Source of the DNA: Candidatus Omnitrophota bacterium
Lineage (GTDB): Bacteria; Omnitrophota; Gorgyraeia; 2-01-FULL-45-10
Reading direction: 5' to 3'
DNA length: 20,861 nucleotides
NCBI GenBank assembly: GCA_030695725.1
Contig: JAUYPN010000066.1
Span: forward strand, 1 to 20,861
Within the stretch, counting starts at the first letter, position 1. The number at the start of each line of letters is the position of its first letter. Shown piece by piece: positions 20,555 through 20,861 of this stretch. Under the pieces are notes generated by a model. It did no database searches. It saw only the letters and a list, made by a program, of their open reading frames with translations, and was not told the origin of the DNA. A program made the position numbers and the translations under genes.

Positions 20555-20630
20555 GGGCCGCTAGCTCATCTGGTAGAGCACCACACTTTTAATGTGGTTG
20601 TGGCTGGTTCGAGTCCAGCGCGGCTCACCA
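20555..20630 (+). tRNA. tRNA-Lys (anticodon UUU)
   Basis: A 76-nt cloverleaf with encoded CCA. The acceptor is GGGCCGC (20555-20561) with GCGGCTC (20620-20626), the D stem GCTC/GAGC, and the anticodon stem CCACA/TGTGG around CTTTTAA with TTT at 20588-20590. The T stem is GCTGG/CCAGC around TTCGAGT. The discriminator is A20627 and CCA is 20628-20630. It is 60 bp after frr and directly before an intrinsic terminator, so it may be read with the rpsB unit. Confidence 0.97.
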
Positions 20631-20702
20631 TATTGTAAGCCCTCTTGAGATAATACTCAGGAGGGCTTTCTTGTTGAATGAGCCGCGCTGGACGAGAACC
20701 GG
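20604..20702. repeat. inverted copy of the tRNA-Lys 3' half enclosing the terminator
   Basis: GTCCAGCGCGGCTCA (20613-20627, T arm plus acceptor 3' strand) is exactly complementary to TGAGCCGCGCTGGAC (20679-20693). Beyond a GA/GA mismatch, GGTTC (20606-20610) pairs with GAACC (20696-20700), extended by a G.T and a C-G pair. The terminator hairpin lies inside the loop. Confidence 0.75.
20637..20672 (+). terminator. intrinsic terminator after tRNA-Lys
   Basis: AAGCCCTCTTGAG (20637-20649) pairs with CTCAGGAGGGCTT (20656-20668) over 13 bp with one T.G pair, a 6-nt loop and a short T-rich tail (TCTTGTTG). It lies 6 bases beyond the tRNA CCA end and probably ends the rpsB-tsf-pyrH-frr-tRNA unit. 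Confidence 0.85.
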
Positions 20703-20711
20703 GAAAAGGGT

Positions 20712-20742
20712 TTTAGGGAAAAACACCGTGTTTTTCCCTAAA
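20712..20742. repeat. perfect 15-bp inverted repeat with 1-nt centre
   Basis: TTTAGGGAAAAACAC (20712-20726) and GTGTTTTTCCCTAAA (20728-20742) flank a single C. It is the first of three hairpins in the last 150 bases. The T5 runs lie inside the stem, so it is not a normal terminator. Confidence 0.65.
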
Positions 20743-20775
20743 GATAGTCTATGGATTGCTAAGGAAGGGATAACA

Positions 20776-20794
20776 GTCCAGCCGAAGGCTGGAC
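20776..20794. repeat. GC-rich hairpin
   Basis: GTCCAGCC (20776-20783) pairs with GGCTGGAC (20787-20794) around GAA. Its arms resemble the T-arm sequence of the tRNA-Lys upstream (GCTGG/CCAGC). Confidence 0.55.
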
Positions 20795-20795
20795 G

Positions 20796-20827
20796 CCATA
20801 AGGGAAACCATTGGGTTTCCCTTATGG
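20796..20827. repeat. perfect 14-bp hairpin
   Basis: CCATAAGGGAAACC (20796-20809) pairs with GGTTTCCCTTATGG (20814-20827) around ATTG. Its AGGGAAA core matches that of the hairpin at 20712-20742. I see no coding region between 20673 and the window end; this stretch is made mostly of hairpins. Confidence 0.6.
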
Positions 20828-20861
20828 GGAGTCCCGCCCGGGTTGATTGAGCATTAAAGCG

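Overview
This window is a dense chromosomal segment from a diderm bacterium, with coding on both strands, roughly balanced base composition and heavy use of ATA isoleucine and AGA/AGG arginine codons. It carries BamA, a Skp/OmpH-like chaperone and most of the lipid A pathway, so the cell has an outer membrane with LPS. It also carries spoVG next to glmU-prs-rplY-pth, an order familiar from Bacillus. This mixture, the ATA-rich codon use and the many intergenic palindromes fit an uncultured deep-branching lineage such as Candidatus Omnitrophota. That placement is an inference from gene content and style only.

Layout on the plus strand: the 3' part of spoVG (cut by the window edge), tRNA-Gln(UUG), glmU, prs, rplY (long CTC form) and pth. 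Then comes rpsF-ssb-rpsR-rplI-dnaB, running with only 1-20 bp gaps into bamA-skp-lpxD-lpxC-fabZ-lpxI (to 13336). Translation and replication genes and envelope genes therefore appear to share one long transcription unit. A two-gene block on the minus strand follows: lpxB and a Gfo/Idh/MocA dehydrogenase (13479-15687). Opposite the dehydrogenase, msbA is read on the plus strand from a divergent promoter pair. A separate promoter then drives rpsB-tsf-pyrH-frr, followed by tRNA-Lys(UUU), a strong intrinsic terminator and a terminal cluster of hairpins.

How the genes work together: GlmU makes UDP-GlcNAc, the first lipid A substrate. LpxC, LpxD, LpxI and LpxB carry it to the disaccharide, MsbA flips the product, FabZ belongs to the fatty acid supply, and BamA and Skp build outer membrane proteins. 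LpxA, the first acyltransferase, is not in the window although its usual neighbours are. The Gfo/Idh/MocA enzyme beside lpxB could be a GnnA-type UDP-GlcNAc 3-dehydrogenase.

I see no phage, CRISPR, transposase or defence system. The most unusual items are: a zinc-ribbon insertion inside SpoVG; the missing lpxA and the apparent inversion of the lpxB-dehydrogenase block; Gln in place of a highly conserved LpxC His; divergent promoters that leave almost no 5' leader; an inverted copy of the tRNA-Lys 3' half enclosing its terminator; and families of intergenic palindromes and heptamer repeats.
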